Position numbers and translations under genes: made by a program. A stretch of 64,000 nucleotides of DNA from positions 1 to 64,000 of the forward strand of contig CAYZXS010000016.1 of NCBI GenBank assembly GCA_964482495.1. The letters run 5' to 3'. Positions 44,375-52,029 of this stretch are shown in pieces. Numbering within the stretch: position 1 is the stretch's first letter; every line of letters starts with the position of its first letter. The notes below the pieces were generated by a model that worked only from the letters and a program-made list of their open reading frames with translations, was not told where the DNA came from and searched no databases. The DNA comes from J029 sp964482495 (lineage in GTDB: Bacteria; Planctomycetota; UBA1135).

Positions 44375-45222
44375 TCGGCGGGCCAGACCAGGCTGCTGCG
44401 GTCGGCGGCCTCCCAGGATACCTGGAGATCGGCGCCGACGCCGGCCGGGAGCTGGCCGAGCGCGGGGTCGCGCTCGCCATCGAGGACCCAGATCCAGCCG
44501 GCCAGCCAGGGCCGGGAGGAAGGATCGCCGTTCCAGAGCTGCCGGATCCGGGTCACCAGCGGACCGGAGGGCGCCAGCGGGTGTTCCGAGGCAAGGAGCC
44601 GCTCCAGCTCCAGCCAGACCTGTTCCGGGCTCGATTGGGCCCAATCCGCCGGGACGGAGAGCTGCTCGGGGGTGACGAGGCCGCAGCGCAGCGCCAGACC
44701 GGCGCTCAGGCCAGCCGGCGCGCCCGCGCCGGGGTCGAAGGCCGGAACCGGCGCGTCGACCGGGTAGGCCTGGTGCCAGCGGAAGGAGGCCCGGTTCATC
44801 CGGCTCTGCCGGTCCACGGCGACCACGAAGCTCTCATCCAGGCTGTCGGCCAGATCATCCGCCGGGGCGGGCGGCGCCGGCAGCTCCGGCGCGACGGGGA
44901 CCTCGACCGCCGGGGAAGTCCGCGGCGGGTCGAAGTGGACCCAGGGCTGGTCGTCGGCCGGGGCGGAGAGCAGCTGGAGCACGGCCATCACCGGCACGCT
45001 GCCGGCGACCGTCACCAAGAGGCCGGCGGCGACGCGCAGCAGCCGGTTCTGCTGCAGCGCCCGGCCGAAGGTCCAGCGGGGCTGGTGCAGCTCGGCGAGG
45101 CGGGCGCTGAACTCCGGCGACAGCGGCGGCGCCGGGTGGGCGGCGCGCAGCTCCTCGGCGAAGGCTTCGACCTGGCGAAGCTCCTCGGGGCTGAGCTCGG
45201 GAGCGGGGCGGTCCGGGTTCAT
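44371..45222 (-). CDS. Putative membrane-bound anti-sigma factor
   Basis: This 283-aa protein has a cytoplasmic helical N-terminus (ELSPEELRQVEAFAEELRA), one membrane segment near residues 64-84 (LLRVAAGLLVTVAGSVPVMA) and a periplasmic remainder. The ATG overlaps the sigma gene stop (ATGA). Size, single-span layout and coupling to an ECF sigma fit an anti-sigma factor. The zinc-binding HxxxCxxC signature common in that family is absent, so the assignment rests on layout and context. Confidence 0.6.
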   Translation of the reverse strand: MNPDRPAPELSPEELRQVEAFAEELRAAHPAPPLSPEFSARLAELHQPRWTFGRALQQNRLLRVAAGLLVTVAGSVPVMAVLQLLSAPADDQPWVHFDPPRTSPAVEVPVAPELPAPPAPADDLADSLDESFVVAVDRQSRMNRASFRWHQAYPVDAPVPAFDPGAGAPAGLSAGLALRCGLVTPEQLSVPADWAQSSPEQVWLELERLLASEHPLAPSGPLVTRIRQLWNGDPSSRPWLAGWIWVLDGERDPALGQLPAGVGADLQVSWEAADRSSLVWPAD

Positions 45223-45779
45223 GAGGACTCCCCTCCCCGCGGGTCGAGGCCGGAGATCCGGTCCTTGAGCCGCTTCAGGGCGTAGTGGACCCGCGACTTC
45301 ACGGTGCCGACGGGGACGCCGAGGATCACGCCGACCTCCGCGTAGGGCAGGCGCTGGAGGACCGCCAGCTCGAGCAGCTCACGGGTCTCCGGCTCGCACT
45401 GGGCCAAGGCCTGCCGCAGCAGCCGGGCCCGGTCGCGCTCCTCCGCGGCCGCGACGGGGCCGGGCTGGAGCTCGTCGGGCGTGTCCTGGACCGCGTCCCC
45501 GACCGCCACGGGGCGGTGACGGCGCCGGGAGTCGATCCACAAGTTGCGGGCGATGCGCAGCAGGTACGCGTCCAGCCGGCCGCTCTCCTGGTAGCGGTCG
45601 AGGCTGTTGAGCACGCGGAGGAAGACATCCTGGGTCAGGTCTTCAGCGGTTGAGTTCTGGGCGCCGAGGCGCAGGAAGAAGCCCTTGAGCCGCGGGCCCA
45701 TCTGTTCGACCAGCTCGGCGAGTGCGGCCCGGTCCCCGTCGCGGGACCGGCCGAGCAGGTCGTGGGATCCGCCGGCCAT
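45219..45779 (-). CDS. ECF-type RNA polymerase sigma factor
   Basis: This 186-aa sigma-70 family protein has region 2 (NSTAEDLTQDVFLRVLNSLD, then YLLRIARNLWIDSRRR) and region 4 (VLQRLPYAEVGVILGVPVGTVKSRVHYALKRL, a helix-turn-helix). It lacks regions 1 and 3, as ECF sigmas do. GGAGG precedes the ATG by about 12 nt. It is coupled to a likely anti-sigma factor, so it probably answers an envelope signal; target promoters are not evident here. Confidence 0.92.
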   Translation of the reverse strand: MAGGSHDLLGRSRDGDRAALAELVEQMGPRLKGFFLRLGAQNSTAEDLTQDVFLRVLNSLDRYQESGRLDAYLLRIARNLWIDSRRRHRPVAVGDAVQDTPDELQPGPVAAAEERDRARLLRQALAQCEPETRELLELAVLQRLPYAEVGVILGVPVGTVKSRVHYALKRLKDRISGLDPRGGESS

Positions 45780-45818
45780 CGGCTTCTCACACCTCCAACG
45801 AGCCCAAACTCAGGAGGT

Positions 45819-46319
45819 TCATGGATTTCCCTCGATTTCCGGAGGCCGGGCGGCGGCCCGCAGGGCCTCCAGCCGGCCTCCGCTGGCCGCCCCGGTGGCC
45901 ACGAGGCGCAGGCGCCGCCGTTCGCCCTCGCCGGAGAGCTCCAGCTCCAGGCGGTCGGGAGGCAGCCAGTCCCCCATGCGCTCGGCCCACTCGGCCACCA
46001 CCACGGCGCGAGCGAAGCGCTCGACCAGGCCGTCGGCCAGGACGCCGTCCATGCGCGACTCGAAGTAGGCGTCCAGGTGCAGCAGCGGCACCGGCCCAGC
46101 GTACTCGTGGCAGAGCAGGTAGGAGGGAGAAGCGACCCGGTCGAGGACCCCGAGGCCGTCGGCGATGCCCCGCGTCAGGGTGGTCTTGCCGGCGCCGAGC
46201 TGGCCGCTCAGGGCCAGGAAGTCCCCAGGCTGCAGGGCGGCGCCGATCCGCCGGCCGAGGGCCACCGTGGCTTCGGGCGAGTCGCTGGTCCACTCGAGGG
46301 CGGTTCCGGGCGCGCTCAC
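45819..46319 (-). CDS. tsaE: tRNA threonylcarbamoyladenosine biosynthesis ATPase TsaE
   Basis: TsaE is the ATPase of the t6A37 tRNA modification complex (with TsaB, TsaD, TsaC). The 166-aa protein has Walker A GQLGAGKTT at residues 39-47, SPSYLLCHEY, LLHLDAYF and VVVAEWAERMGDWLP. The GTG start overlaps the thiL stop (GTGA); the larger open frame is a shadow inside thiL. Confidence 0.93.
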   Translation of the reverse strand: MSAPGTALEWTSDSPEATVALGRRIGAALQPGDFLALSGQLGAGKTTLTRGIADGLGVLDRVASPSYLLCHEYAGPVPLLHLDAYFESRMDGVLADGLVERFARAVVVAEWAERMGDWLPPDRLELELSGEGERRRLRLVATGAASGGRLEALRAAARPPEIEGNP

Positions 46320-47224
46320 GACCAGTCGTACCTCCAGCCGTCCGCGCCCGGGTCGACCTCCTCGCCGTCGACCTCGTAGCGGGCGCCCTTGCCCTCGACG
46401 ACGTCGCCGATGACGTGGACGCCGGCCCGCCGGAGCACGGGGTCCTCCAGGGCGCGCCGGGCGAGGACCGGCCGCAGCGAGGCCAGCAACTCGTAGTCCT
46501 CCCCCTCGCCGAGGGCGGAGCGCCAGCCCTCCAGGTCGTGCCCCAGCCGCTTCGCCAGCGGCAGCGCGTCCAGCTCCACCCGGGCGCCGACGCCGCTGGC
46601 GTCGAGCAGCCGCGGCAGGTCGGCGGCGAGGCCGTCGCTGAGGTCGATCATGGCGTTGGCGAGGTAGCGTTCGACGAGCACCCTGCCCTCGACCAGGCGC
46701 GGCTCGGGGCACAGGTGGCGGCCGCTGCAGACGGCGTCGCCGAGGCGGCCGGTGACCAGGAGCCAGTCTCCGGGGCGGGCGCCGGCGCGGCCGGGGGCGC
46801 GGTGGCTGCACTCGCGGCCGATCACGGTGCAGCTCAGCACCACGTCACCGGCCTGGCTGAGGTCGCCGCCGATCACGGAGCAGCCGAACAGCTCGGCCTC
46901 GGCGACGAAGGCCTTGGCCAGGCGCTTCAGCCAGCGCAGCGGCTTGTCGGAGGGGGCGGCGATGTTCCAGGCCACGGCCCAGGGCGAGGCGCCGGCGGCG
47001 GCCAGGTCGCTGAGGCTGCGGCGGAGCAGCTTGCGCGCCATCACCACCGGAGAGGCCCCGGCCTCGACGTGCACCCCCTCGACCAGCTGGTCGGTGCTCA
47101 GGGCCAGCCGGGCGCGGGCCGGCGGCACCAGGCGGGCGCAGTCGTCGCCAGGGCCGGACAAGCCCTTCCTTCCGACGAAGGAAGACCGGAAGATGTCGTG
47201 CAGGACTTGTTCGCCGTGACTCAT
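46316..47224 (-). CDS. thiL: Thiamine-monophosphate kinase
   Basis: ThiL phosphorylates thiamine phosphate to the cofactor thiamine pyrophosphate. The 302-aa protein shows the metal/ATP motif GPGDDCA, LALSTDQLVEGVHVEAGASP, ARKLLRRSLSDLAAAGASPW and ALGEGEDYELLASL. A thiE-like gene lies nearby, giving two thiamine steps in the region. Its first codons overlap the first codons of the divergent pseudopilin gene. Confidence 0.95.
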   Translation of the reverse strand: MSHGEQVLHDIFRSSFVGRKGLSGPGDDCARLVPPARARLALSTDQLVEGVHVEAGASPVVMARKLLRRSLSDLAAAGASPWAVAWNIAAPSDKPLRWLKRLAKAFVAEAELFGCSVIGGDLSQAGDVVLSCTVIGRECSHRAPGRAGARPGDWLLVTGRLGDAVCSGRHLCPEPRLVEGRVLVERYLANAMIDLSDGLAADLPRLLDASGVGARVELDALPLAKRLGHDLEGWRSALGEGEDYELLASLRPVLARRALEDPVLRRAGVHVIGDVVEGKGARYEVDGEEVDPGADGWRYDWS

Positions 47225-47683
47225 CTCCGTTCGTCCGCCCGCCCCGGTTCCGGCCTGAGCCGCGTCGAGGCCCTCTGGCTGCTGCTGCTGGGGGTCGTCG
47301 TCACCGCCGTGATTCTATGGACGCTGGGCCGCGAGTTGGACCGCGCCCGCGCCCGCCACGCTCGTGACCTGATGGATTACCTCGCCGGCCACCTGCAGCT
47401 GGCGCTCGGGCCGCAGCTCGAGGGCTGGCCCGAGGGCGTGTCCCTGCTCTACGGCCCGGGCGATCCGCCGGTCCCGCTGGGCGGCGAGGGCCAGCTGCAG
47501 CTCCGCGAGGTCCTGCCCGAGACGGTGTTCTTGCCGGCGGACCCGTGGGGCCGGGCCTTCCTGGTCGAGCAGCAGGCCGACGGCCCGGTGCTGCTCTGCG
47601 GCGGCCCTGACGGCGACCCGAGCACCGCGGAGGCGACCGCTGAGGACATGCGGCGTCCGCTCCAGACCGACGCCGGCGGCTGA
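47216..47683 (+). CDS. Pseudopilin-like protein (type II secretion / type IV pilin family)
   Basis: This 155-aa protein starts at a GTG. It has a short basic leader, then G-LSRVEALWLLLLGVVVTAV: a prepilin-peptidase site with the conserved Glu at position +5 and a membrane helix. The C-terminal part has FLPADPWGRAFLVEQ and a later GGPDGD. This matches the DPWG....GADG pattern of GspG-type major pseudopilins. No other secretion genes are near, so it is an orphan. Its start lies inside the 5' end of the opposite thiL gene. A longer open frame upstream is only a shadow. Confidence 0.65.
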   Translation: MTHLRSSARPGSGLSRVEALWLLLLGVVVTAVILWTLGRELDRARARHARDLMDYLAGHLQLALGPQLEGWPEGVSLLYGPGDPPVPLGGEGQLQLREVLPETVFLPADPWGRAFLVEQQADGPVLLCGGPDGDPSTAEATAEDMRRPLQTDAGG

Positions 47684-47708
47684 GCGGGTCCGCCTCCTCG
47701 GCTCGGTT

Positions 47709-48323
47709 TCAGGCACCGGCCCAGGCCGCGGCGAGCGCGGCCAGCCGCTCCGGTTCTCGCGCCGCCCGCAGGACGGCGACGCCGTGCGCCCCGGCTTCCC
47801 GGCAGGCAGCCGCCTGCGCCGGCTCCTCGACGCCGCCGATGGCGATCACCGGCAGGCCCAGGGCGCAGGCCGCCCGCAGGCCGTCGAGGCCGCGCGGCGC
47901 CAGGACGCCGCGCTTGGCGGGGGTCTCCCAGACCGGGCCGAAGATGGCGAAGGCCGCCCCGGCGGCGGCCGCGGCGGCGACCTCCGACGGCGCGTGGGTG
48001 GAGCACCCGAGCGCCAGGCCGTGGCGCTCCGCCTGCCCGGCGAGCGTCTCCAGAGGAAGGCTGCGGGCGCCTGCGATCACGGCGTGGGCGCCGGCGGCGG
48101 CGGCCCAGTCGCTGCGGGCGTGGACGGCCAGGAAGGGGCCGCGCTGCCGGAGCAGGCGCAGCGCCGCCACCGCTTCCCGCTCGTCGCCGGCGGGCAGGCG
48201 GAAGGTCCACGCGCTGGCGGCGGCCGCGCCTTCGGCCCAGTCGCCCGCTTGGACCGGTCCCGCCAGACCGGAGGCCACCGCCCAGACCCCTCCAGGCGCG
48301 GCGGCGGGCTCGGAGGCGGCCAT
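47709..48323 (-). CDS. Thiamine phosphate synthase-like protein (ThiE/TenI family)
   Basis: This 204-aa TIM-barrel protein resembles ThiE, which joins the thiazole and pyrimidine parts of thiamine. GCSTHAPSEVAAAAAAGAAF, FAIFGPVWETPAKRG and VIAIGGVEE match family positions for phosphate binding. The N-terminal pyrimidine-pyrophosphate region is weak, so a TenI-like role is possible. The ATG at 48323 follows the previous stop by 5 nt; the upstream open frame is inside the helicase-associated gene. Confidence 0.8.
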   Translation of the reverse strand: MAASEPAAAPGGVWAVASGLAGPVQAGDWAEGAAAASAWTFRLPAGDEREAVAALRLLRQRGPFLAVHARSDWAAAAGAHAVIAGARSLPLETLAGQAERHGLALGCSTHAPSEVAAAAAAGAAFAIFGPVWETPAKRGVLAPRGLDGLRAACALGLPVIAIGGVEEPAQAAACREAGAHGVAVLRAAREPERLAALAAAWAGA

Positions 48324-48328
48324 GGCCC

Positions 48329-50329
48329 CTAGGAAGCGATGCGGAGCGAGACCCCGAAGTCCCGGACCCAGCCGCTCAGGTCGCCCTGGTCGACCGGCCC
48401 CTGCAGCCGCAGGGTGTCGCGCCCCTCGCGCTCCAGGCCGATGCGGCCGAGCTCCGGGTGCAGCTGCAAGCGGTCGAGGATCTCGGGCGTGTCGCACACC
48501 AGCCTGCCGTCCTCGTGCAGGGTCACCATGCCGTCGCTGCGGGCCCACGACTCCAAGGAGTAGAGCACGTTCTGCGGCAGCGGCGTGCGGCTGCGGTCGC
48601 GGAGCAACTCCAGGATCTCGTCCAGGGCCACGCCTTGCTGCAGGCCGCGGTGCAGGCTGCCGGGCGTGATCCGGTAGTGGACCAGGCTGTCGGACAGCTC
48701 GCGGTCGCAGAAGCGGTCGAGGGCGTAGACCAGCTCGTGCGAGCGTTCGTCGGGGAACAAGACCACCTCGAAGTCGGGGTTGACGACGATGTGGCCGGCG
48801 CCCTCGAGCTCGCGGCCGGGGATGATCTCGAGCAGCTCCGCCCCCATCTTGGTCAGGCGGATGGCGCTGGCCCGGCCGGAGGCTTCGTAGCCCATGTCGA
48901 CCACCCCGAGCAGATAGAGGTGCTTGCGGATCCAGTTGAACAGGTTCCAGGCCAGCGAGCTCAGGTCGGCGGAGGAGCGGACCGGGAAGCTCTTGGCCTC
49001 GGCGTTGCTGTCGATCTCGGCCGCGAGCGTGCTGAGGTAGTGGTTGCGCGCCACGAAGGGCAGGAACATGGCGTCGTACCAGACCCCGGGCTCGAGCCGC
49101 TTCAGGAAGCGCAGCGCCGTGCGCCGCAGCCTCAGTTGGTGGGCCATGTCGCCGGGCAGGTCGCGGTCCTCCACCAGCCAGTCGAGCATCAGCCGCTGCT
49201 TGTCGGCCAGGGGCATGCGCAGGAAGTCCTGGCCGGGGTCGGTGAGGCGGAAGCTGCGCTCGCCGGTGCGGTCGATGTAACGGTAGGCGAGGGCGAAGCG
49301 GTACTCCAACTCGAGGATGTCGCGGCGCCGGAATTCCCTGCCCGGATTCGGGATCAGGCTGTCGGCGATGCGCTTGCCGGTGCTCTTGAAGATCGTCCCG
49401 CGCACCGTGAAGCGCACCGTCTCGTCGCCGACGAAGCTGGCGAAGCGGCTGAAGTTGGAGACGAAGTCCACCCCGATCGAGGCCGTGTCGGCCGGCGAGT
49501 CCTCGGCTTGCGCCGCCTCTCGGCGCAGGTAGGCGAGCACCGCCTCGTTGAAGATCGCCAGGACAGGGCCGCGCTGGCGGATGCCGCAGCGCTCCAGGTC
49601 CAGGTCCCCCACCGTGCCGGTGGAGGCCTCCTCCAGCTCGTGGCGCAGGCGGGCGGCGTCGGAGGCGGCGAAGCCGAGGCCGGCGAGCTCCTCCAGGGAG
49701 ACCACGCCGCCGTACTCGGAGATCACGCGGTGGACCAGCCGGCGCAGCTCCTCGGGGAGCTCGTCGATGCGTCCGCAGAGCGCCGACTCCGAGGCCAGGA
49801 AACGGTACATGCGGCGGGTGTTCTCGGCCGCCTCTTCCGGCTCCTGGGTGCGCCGGAAGTGGCGCTCGAGGTGGCCGTGCAGGGTCAGCAGGCCGGCGAC
49901 GTCCACCGGGCCGGTGGCGCTGCCGGCGAGGGCGCCGCGCAGCTCTTCGGGCACCGCCCAGAGGGTCTCGCCGTGGTTTCGCTTGGCCTTCGAAGCCAGG
50001 GTGCCCGAGAAGCCGGTGGAGACCAGCTCGGCCAGGGCCGAGCGCAGGCCGCCCGCCTTGATTCCTTGGCCCCGGGCCTGCCGGAGCAGGGCGTCGAAGT
50101 CCATGCCGACCTTCGGGCCGACCAGCAGCAGATCGAGCACCGCCGTGGCGTTCTCGGGCAGCTTGGCGCGCTGCGCCGAGGCGGCGACCGGGTCCTGCAT
50201 GTGCTCGCGCAGGGCCTTGACCAGGGCGGGGCGCTTGGCCGGCGGGGATCCGCCCAGCCAGGCGTGGTGGAGCTCGAGCAGCTCGCTCTCGGCGCGCTGG
50301 CTCAGGTTTCGGGAGAGAGGGAGGCTCAA
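48329..50329 (-). CDS. XPB-associated Helicase_C_3-type protein
   Basis: This 666-aa protein's TTG start overlaps the helicase stop (TTGA). It corresponds to the helicase-associated proteins that sit beside bacterial XPB genes, such as the actinobacterial neighbour of ercc3. Its N-terminal half is helical and winged-helix-like (LLRQARGQGIKAGGLRSALA). Its C-terminal domain (HIVVNPDFEVVLFPDERSHE, VHYRITPGSLHRGLQQGVAL, LEILRDRSRTPLPQNVLYSL-like) is the conserved module, which also resembles regions of Ssl2/TFB5-type partners. It probably binds the helicase or DNA. Confidence 0.8.
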   Translation of the reverse strand: MSLPLSRNLSQRAESELLELHHAWLGGSPPAKRPALVKALREHMQDPVAASAQRAKLPENATAVLDLLLVGPKVGMDFDALLRQARGQGIKAGGLRSALAELVSTGFSGTLASKAKRNHGETLWAVPEELRGALAGSATGPVDVAGLLTLHGHLERHFRRTQEPEEAAENTRRMYRFLASESALCGRIDELPEELRRLVHRVISEYGGVVSLEELAGLGFAASDAARLRHELEEASTGTVGDLDLERCGIRQRGPVLAIFNEAVLAYLRREAAQAEDSPADTASIGVDFVSNFSRFASFVGDETVRFTVRGTIFKSTGKRIADSLIPNPGREFRRRDILELEYRFALAYRYIDRTGERSFRLTDPGQDFLRMPLADKQRLMLDWLVEDRDLPGDMAHQLRLRRTALRFLKRLEPGVWYDAMFLPFVARNHYLSTLAAEIDSNAEAKSFPVRSSADLSSLAWNLFNWIRKHLYLLGVVDMGYEASGRASAIRLTKMGAELLEIIPGRELEGAGHIVVNPDFEVVLFPDERSHELVYALDRFCDRELSDSLVHYRITPGSLHRGLQQGVALDEILELLRDRSRTPLPQNVLYSLESWARSDGMVTLHEDGRLVCDTPEILDRLQLHPELGRIGLEREGRDTLRLQGPVDQGDLSGWVRDFGVSLRIAS

Positions 50330-52029
50330 GGTCGGCGCTCGGCGGTGGGTTCGAGCAGCGCTTCGTAGGGCCGGATGTCGTAGGCGTAACCCTGCTCGGT
50401 CAGGAATCGCTGGCGCTTCTCGCCGTATTCCTGGTCCAGGGTGGCCTCGGTCACGAGGGAGTAGAAGTGGGCGGTGCTGCCGTCGGACTTGGGACGCAGG
50501 ATGCGGCCCAGGCGTTGGGCCTCTTCCTGGCGCGAGCCGAAGGTGCCCGAGATCTGGATCGCGACGTTGGCGTCCGGCAGGTCGATGGCGAAATTGCCGA
50601 CCTTGGACACGAGCAGCACCTTCTCGCGGCCCTCGCGGAAGGCCTGGTAGAGCTTCTCGCGCTCCGGGTTCGGCATGCGGCCGGTGATCAGCGGCACCCC
50701 GAGCTCCTCCTGGAGGCCGTGCAGCTGGTCGAGGTACTGGCCGATGATCAGGATCCGCTCGCCCTCGTGCTTGTCGAGCAGCGCCCGCAGCGCTCCCGCC
50801 TTGCGCGGGTTCTCGGAGGCGACGCGGAACTGGCTGCGGCGCTTCATCGCCAGGTAGGCCAGCCGCTGCTCGTCGTCGAAGGGCACACGCACCTCGACGC
50901 ACTGCACCGTGGCGATGAAGCCGCGCCGCTCGAGGTCCTTCCAGGGCGCGTCGTAGCGCTTGGGGCCGATCAGGCTGAAGACCTCGTCCTCCTTGCCGTC
51001 TTCGCGCACCAGGGTGGCGGTCAGGCCGAGCCGGCGGCGGGCCTGGATCTCGGCGGTGGCGCGGAACACCGGCGCCGGCAAGAGGTGCACCTCGTCGTAG
51101 ACGATCAACCCCCAGTCGCCGCGCGCGAACAAGTCGAAGTGGAGGAAGGACTCTTCCTTGCTCTTGCGGTAGGTGAGGATCTGGTAGGTCGTCAGCGTGA
51201 CCGGGCGGATCTCCTTGCAGTCGCCCGAGTACTCGCCGATCTGGTCCTCGGTGAGCTCGGTCTTGTCGAGCAACTCCGAGCGCCACTGCCGCAGCGCGAC
51301 CGTGTTCGGGGTTAGCACCAGGGTGTTGGCCCCGACCGCGGCCATCGCCGCCATGCCGACCACGGTCTTGCCGGCGCCGCAGGGCAGGACGATGACGCCG
51401 CTGCCGCCGAGGGCCGAGCCGCCGCGGTGGAAGGTCTGCACCGCTTCCTCCTGGTAGGGACGGAGGCCGAAGTCGCCGCCGGAGACGCACTCCTGGCGCA
51501 GGGCGACCTCGAGGGCGGCGCCGTCGACGTAGCCGGCCGCGTCCTCGACCGGGTAGCCGAGCTTGATCAGCCGCTGCTTCACCAGGCCGCGGCGGCCGGC
51601 GTCGGTCCACGCCTTGCCTTCCTCCGGGTCGGTCTCGGGCAGCAGCGAGGCCAGCTCCTCGTCGTGGAGCAGCTGCTTCAGGATCTTGGGCTTGTCGCAG
51701 CGGAGGAGCAGCTTCGCGCCGTCCTTCTCGAGCCGGAACAGGCCGCAGCGTCCGAACCAGGTCTTGAGCTCGGTCTCGACATTGCCCGGCACGCCGTAGC
51801 GAGCGTTGCCGCGCAGGAACGCCAGCACTTGGCGCACGCTGAGCCCGGTGGCGGCGGCGTTCCAGACCGAGATCGGCGAGATCCGGTAGGTGTGCAGGTA
51901 CTCCGGCGACTTCACCAGCTCCGCGAAGGGCAAGAGACCGTCCCGCATCTCCTCGAAACGGGGGTGAGCCGTCTCGAGAACGATGGTCAGATCGCTCTGC
52001 AGGATCAGGGGCGGGATGTCGTCGCTCAA
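50326..52029 (-). CDS. XPB/ERCC3-type DNA helicase
   Basis: This 567-aa superfamily 2 translocase is the bacterial relative of the TFIIH helicase XPB. The N-terminal damage-recognition-like domain includes DLTIVLETAHPRFEEMRDGL and YLHTYRISPISVWNAAATGL. Walker A LPCGAGKTVVG lies near residue 213, the DEVH box in IVYDEVHLLPAP near 309. The XPB-specific RED motif is in ATLVREDGKEDEVFSLIG, and motif VI is QRLGRILRPKSDG. The TTG start overlaps the UvrA-like stop (TTGA); an ATG at 52065 is possible but lies deeper in that gene. All catalytic motifs are intact. Confidence 0.93.
   Translation of the reverse strand: MSDDIPPLILQSDLTIVLETAHPRFEEMRDGLLPFAELVKSPEYLHTYRISPISVWNAAATGLSVRQVLAFLRGNARYGVPGNVETELKTWFGRCGLFRLEKDGAKLLLRCDKPKILKQLLHDEELASLLPETDPEEGKAWTDAGRRGLVKQRLIKLGYPVEDAAGYVDGAALEVALRQECVSGGDFGLRPYQEEAVQTFHRGGSALGGSGVIVLPCGAGKTVVGMAAMAAVGANTLVLTPNTVALRQWRSELLDKTELTEDQIGEYSGDCKEIRPVTLTTYQILTYRKSKEESFLHFDLFARGDWGLIVYDEVHLLPAPVFRATAEIQARRRLGLTATLVREDGKEDEVFSLIGPKRYDAPWKDLERRGFIATVQCVEVRVPFDDEQRLAYLAMKRRSQFRVASENPRKAGALRALLDKHEGERILIIGQYLDQLHGLQEELGVPLITGRMPNPEREKLYQAFREGREKVLLVSKVGNFAIDLPDANVAIQISGTFGSRQEEAQRLGRILRPKSDGSTAHFYSLVTEATLDQEYGEKRQRFLTEQGYAYDIRPYEALLEPTAERRP

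Noticed and set aside
45722..47215. Long plus-strand frame leading into the pseudopilin
   Set aside because: The first part is Arg/Pro-rich shadow of tsaE and thiL; only the last 155 codons look like a protein.
46316..48323. TPP riboswitch near thiL or the thiE-like gene
   Set aside because: The genes start within or a few nt from neighbours, leaving no room for the roughly 100-nt aptamer.
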